Source: Octadecabacter dasysiphoniae (GTDB taxonomy: Bacteria > Pseudomonadota > Alphaproteobacteria > Rhodobacterales > Rhodobacteraceae). Taken from it: a stretch of 64,000 nucleotides of DNA. The DNA is taken from contig NZ_JAKGAQ010000002.1 in the NCBI RefSeq assembly GCF_021532615.1, positions 782,501-846,500 on the forward strand. The letters are read 5' to 3'. The notes under the pieces are model-generated. The model ran no database searches. It saw nothing but the letters and a program-made list of their open reading frames with translations, and was not told the origin of the DNA. Within the stretch, counting starts at the first letter, position 1. Every line of letters begins with the position of its first letter. Below are positions 62,384-64,000 of this stretch, piece after piece. The position numbers and the translations under genes were made by a program.

Positions 62384-62386
62384 GGT

Positions 62387-62653
62387 CTATCCTCCGGCGA
62401 TAATCGGGATGAGGGTGTTTTGAAAATAAGACACCAGAGTTTCCGTCATGAACCCCATGGTGATCCAGAACACACCGACGATTGCGGCCAGTTTGGGCAC
62501 AAATGTCAGCGTCATTTCCTGAATGGATGTCAGGGCCTGAAACAGCCCGACAACAAGACCTGCAATCAATGCCACCGACAGGATCGGCATCGACACCAGT
62601 GTCGCTACCCAAAGCCCCTGCCGCAGAGTGTCATAGAAAAGCGTGTCATCCAT
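62387..62653 (-). CDS. fliQ: Flagellar export apparatus protein FliQ
   Basis: 88 residues, two membrane helices. The core LIAGLVVGLFQALTSIQEMTLTFVPK (split here as GLVVGLFQALTSIQE and LTFVPK) is diagnostic. Together with fliP and fliR this completes the export gate set, though each gene is in a different operon. Confidence 0.96.
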   Translation of the reverse strand: MDDTLFYDTLRQGLWVATLVSMPILSVALIAGLVVGLFQALTSIQEMTLTFVPKLAAIVGVFWITMGFMTETLVSYFQNTLIPIIAGG

Positions 62654-62654
62654 T

Positions 62655-62942
62655 TTAGACAGGCATCCGAAGGATTTCCTGATAGGCTTCTACGACTTTG
62701 TCGCGAACCGTAATCGCCGTTTCCACGGCGAGTTCTGTTTGTGCCAGCGCTTGAACCAAAGCATGGGGATCAGCCCCACCCGACATCGCGGACATCGCCG
62801 TTTGTTCACTTTGTTTGAGAGTTTCAATAAAACCCGCTGCGGCCTCGCCAAATAAATTTCCGGCTTCGGCGGTCGGGTTCGGTGCTGTCGCGGGGCGGTT
62901 TGCCTCATAGGCCTTTGCGACCAGATTTGATGTAATATTCAA
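62655..62942 (-). CDS. fliE: Flagellar hook-basal body protein FliE
   Basis: 95 residues starting at TTG (62942), with AAGGAGA 7 bases upstream, so the rare start is well supported. FliE joins the MS ring to the rod. The C-terminal half QALAQTELAVETAITVRDKVVEAYQEILRMPV (split as LAQTELAVETA and VRDKVVEAYQEILRM) is typical. Confidence 0.93.
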   Translation of the reverse strand: MNITSNLVAKAYEANRPATAPNPTAEAGNLFGEAAAGFIETLKQSEQTAMSAMSGGADPHALVQALAQTELAVETAITVRDKVVEAYQEILRMPV

Positions 62943-62954
62943 TTAGGGTTCTCC

Positions 62955-63347
62955 TTATCTGCGCAATAAATCCATCAAGGACGTCGACATCTGACGAACT
63001 TGATCGAATAATTTTAGGTTGGCCTCATAGCTGCGCTGCGCCTCACGAGAGTCGGCGATTTCTACGAGGAGGTTGACGTTTGATCCGTCATAATTGCCGT
63101 TCGCATCTGCCAACGGGTGGGCGGGATCATAGATTTGATCAAGTGGTGTGCGATCAAGTCTGACTCGCCCTGTTTCCACCAAACCCGTCTCTTGCCCCGC
63201 TTCCATGACGGAAGAAAACGAAATTGTTTTGCGTTGATATCCAGGCGTGTCCGTGTTCGCGATATTTTCGGCCACGTGGCGTAGCCGCGCAGCTTGCGCG
63301 CGCATTCCGCTTGCAGTGATGTTCATTGCATCTGAAAAGTCTGCCAT
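62955..63347 (-). CDS. flgC: Flagellar proximal rod protein FlgC
   Basis: 130 residues from the ATG at 63347 (GGAG 5 bases upstream, inside the flgB end); the ATG at 63362 lacks this. N-terminal MNITASGMRAQAARLRHVAE and ENIANTDTPGYQRK, C-terminal VEIADSREAQRSYEANLKLF. Rod protein, next to flgB as in most flagellar systems. Confidence 0.95.
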   Translation of the reverse strand: MADFSDAMNITASGMRAQAARLRHVAENIANTDTPGYQRKTISFSSVMEAGQETGLVETGRVRLDRTPLDQIYDPAHPLADANGNYDGSNVNLLVEIADSREAQRSYEANLKLFDQVRQMSTSLMDLLRR

Positions 63348-63348
63348 T

Positions 63349-63729
63349 TTATCTCCGCCCAATACTCATCCGCAGGACGTCCAGCGAATGTTTGTAGATG
63401 GCCAATGCGCGTGAATGTTCGCGCTGGATTTCAATGGAATTAACCATCTCTTGCTCTAGTGAAACTGAATTGCCATTGGGCGACGCTTCCGCATCCGAAA
63501 AATGGGCTTCAGGAGGTGTGGTTATCCCGCCTGATTCCAAATGCCCGCTGCGTGTTGTGCGTATTTCGGATGTCGCGGCGGTATAGGTGTCACGGAAGGA
63601 GTCCATCGCACGGGCGCGGTATCCGGGCGTGTCAGCGTTTGCCATGTTGGCTGCTGTTACGGCCTGTCGCGCACCGGCGTGTCGCGCCATCGCAAAAGAA
63701 GTCTGGAAGACTTCGAGATTTTTGAACAT
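63349..63729 (-). CDS. flgB: Flagellar proximal rod protein FlgB
   Basis: 126 residues. MARHAGARQAVTAANMANAD followed by TPGYRARAMDSF, and the C-terminal LEQEMVNSIEIQREHSRALA stretch, are typical. First gene of the nine-gene minus-strand unit flgB-flgC-fliE-fliQ-flgF-flgG-flgA-flgH-fliL2, divergent from fliI across an 81-base spacer. Confidence 0.94.
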   Translation of the reverse strand: MFKNLEVFQTSFAMARHAGARQAVTAANMANADTPGYRARAMDSFRDTYTAATSEIRTTRSGHLESGGITTPPEAHFSDAEASPNGNSVSLEQEMVNSIEIQREHSRALAIYKHSLDVLRMSIGRR

Positions 63730-63810
63730 CGGGGCTTCTCCCTCGCTGGTTTCATTAAGCCTTAAGGATGATTCCCTAAGAATTAGTTGTCGCCAGATGA
63801 GTGAGGCCCC

Positions 63811-64000
63811 ATGACCGACGATATTTTTGATCAGATGAGCAGCGCAATCTCGGGCGTTGCGTTGGCACGCCCTGTTGGGCGGATTACGCAGATCGCCGGT
63901 GGGATCGTATCAATCGCAGGTTTGTCCGACGCTGCCTGCGTTGGCGATGAGGTCCGGGTGATTGGCGGTACGGCTGGGGGCGAAATTGTGCGTACTTCTG
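63811..64000 (+). CDS. fliI: Flagellum-specific ATPase FliI (N-terminal part, cut by window edge)
   Basis: An open frame begins at ATG 63811 (GTGAGG upstream) and runs off the window; 63 codons are visible. The translation has the N-terminal beta-barrel pattern of FliI/F1-beta-like ATPases: RPVGRITQIAGGIVSIAGL, then CVGDEVRVIGG and GEIVRTS. The Walker motifs lie beyond the edge. It would energise export with the FliH-like protein at 47889. Confidence 0.75.
   Translation, partial: MTDDIFDQMSSAISGVALARPVGRITQIAGGIVSIAGLSDAACVGDEVRVIGGTAGGEIVRTS

Overview
The window is a chromosome-like piece (no rRNA, tRNA, IS element or CRISPR seen) of an alphaproteobacterium of the Rhodobacterales/Roseobacter group that can perform anoxygenic photosynthesis. 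The evidence is a reaction-centre gene set whose puf operon ends in pufX instead of pufC, the bchF-N-B-H-L-M-lhaA-puhABC gene order typical of Rhodobacteraceae, an oxygen-dependent cyclase (AcsF with BciE), and a Rhodobacterales-type flagellar cluster. A PufX-type roseobacter (Loktanella/Yoonia or Jannaschia-like) fits best, but the genus is inference.

Region 1 (1-26118) is the right part of a photosynthesis gene cluster. It opens inside pufL, followed by pufM, pufX and dxs on the + strand. A minus-strand block bchG-bch2-bchP-idi makes the esterifying alcohol and attaches it to bacteriochlorophyllide. The regulators ppsR and ppaA (AerR-like) follow on the minus strand. From 10320 to 25536 runs one tightly coupled + strand chain: bchF, bchN, bchB, bchH, bchL, bchM, lhaA, puhA, puhB, puhC, bciE, acsF, puhE, hemA. 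A cytochrome c2 gene and an intrinsic terminator close it. Four perfect TGT-N12-ACA PpsR boxes lie in front of bchG and between ppaA and bchF, each on a predicted promoter element. The upstream genes expected in such clusters (pufQBA, bchCXYZ, crt, bchIDO) are not in the window.

Region 2 (26261-41001) is accessory metabolism. It holds a CDP-alcohol phosphotransferase plus ABC transporter set (ynjF-ynjB-ynjC-ynjD-like), a lone hydantoinase A-type protein, msrB-msrA, and an operon pairing a dimethylglycine dehydrogenase-like flavoprotein with a non-pyrrolysine MttB-like methyltransferase. A coupled four-gene operon follows (unknown 262-aa protein, TPR glycosyltransferase-like protein, small DUF6165-like protein, FkbM methyltransferase), which I judge a candidate surface or flagellar modification system.

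Region 3 (41077-64000) is a flagellar cluster: motB; flgE-flgK-flgL-flgI; minus-strand fliF-fliH-fliN-fliP; + strand fliL-unknown-motE-motA-unknown periplasmic protein; flhA-fliR-flhB-fliJ-like; minus-strand flgB-flgC-fliE-fliQ-flgF-flgG-flgA-flgH-fliL2; and the start of fliI at the right edge. CtrA-like sites lie before flgE and between fliF and fliL. Most genes within each unit overlap by a few bases, so translational coupling is the rule.
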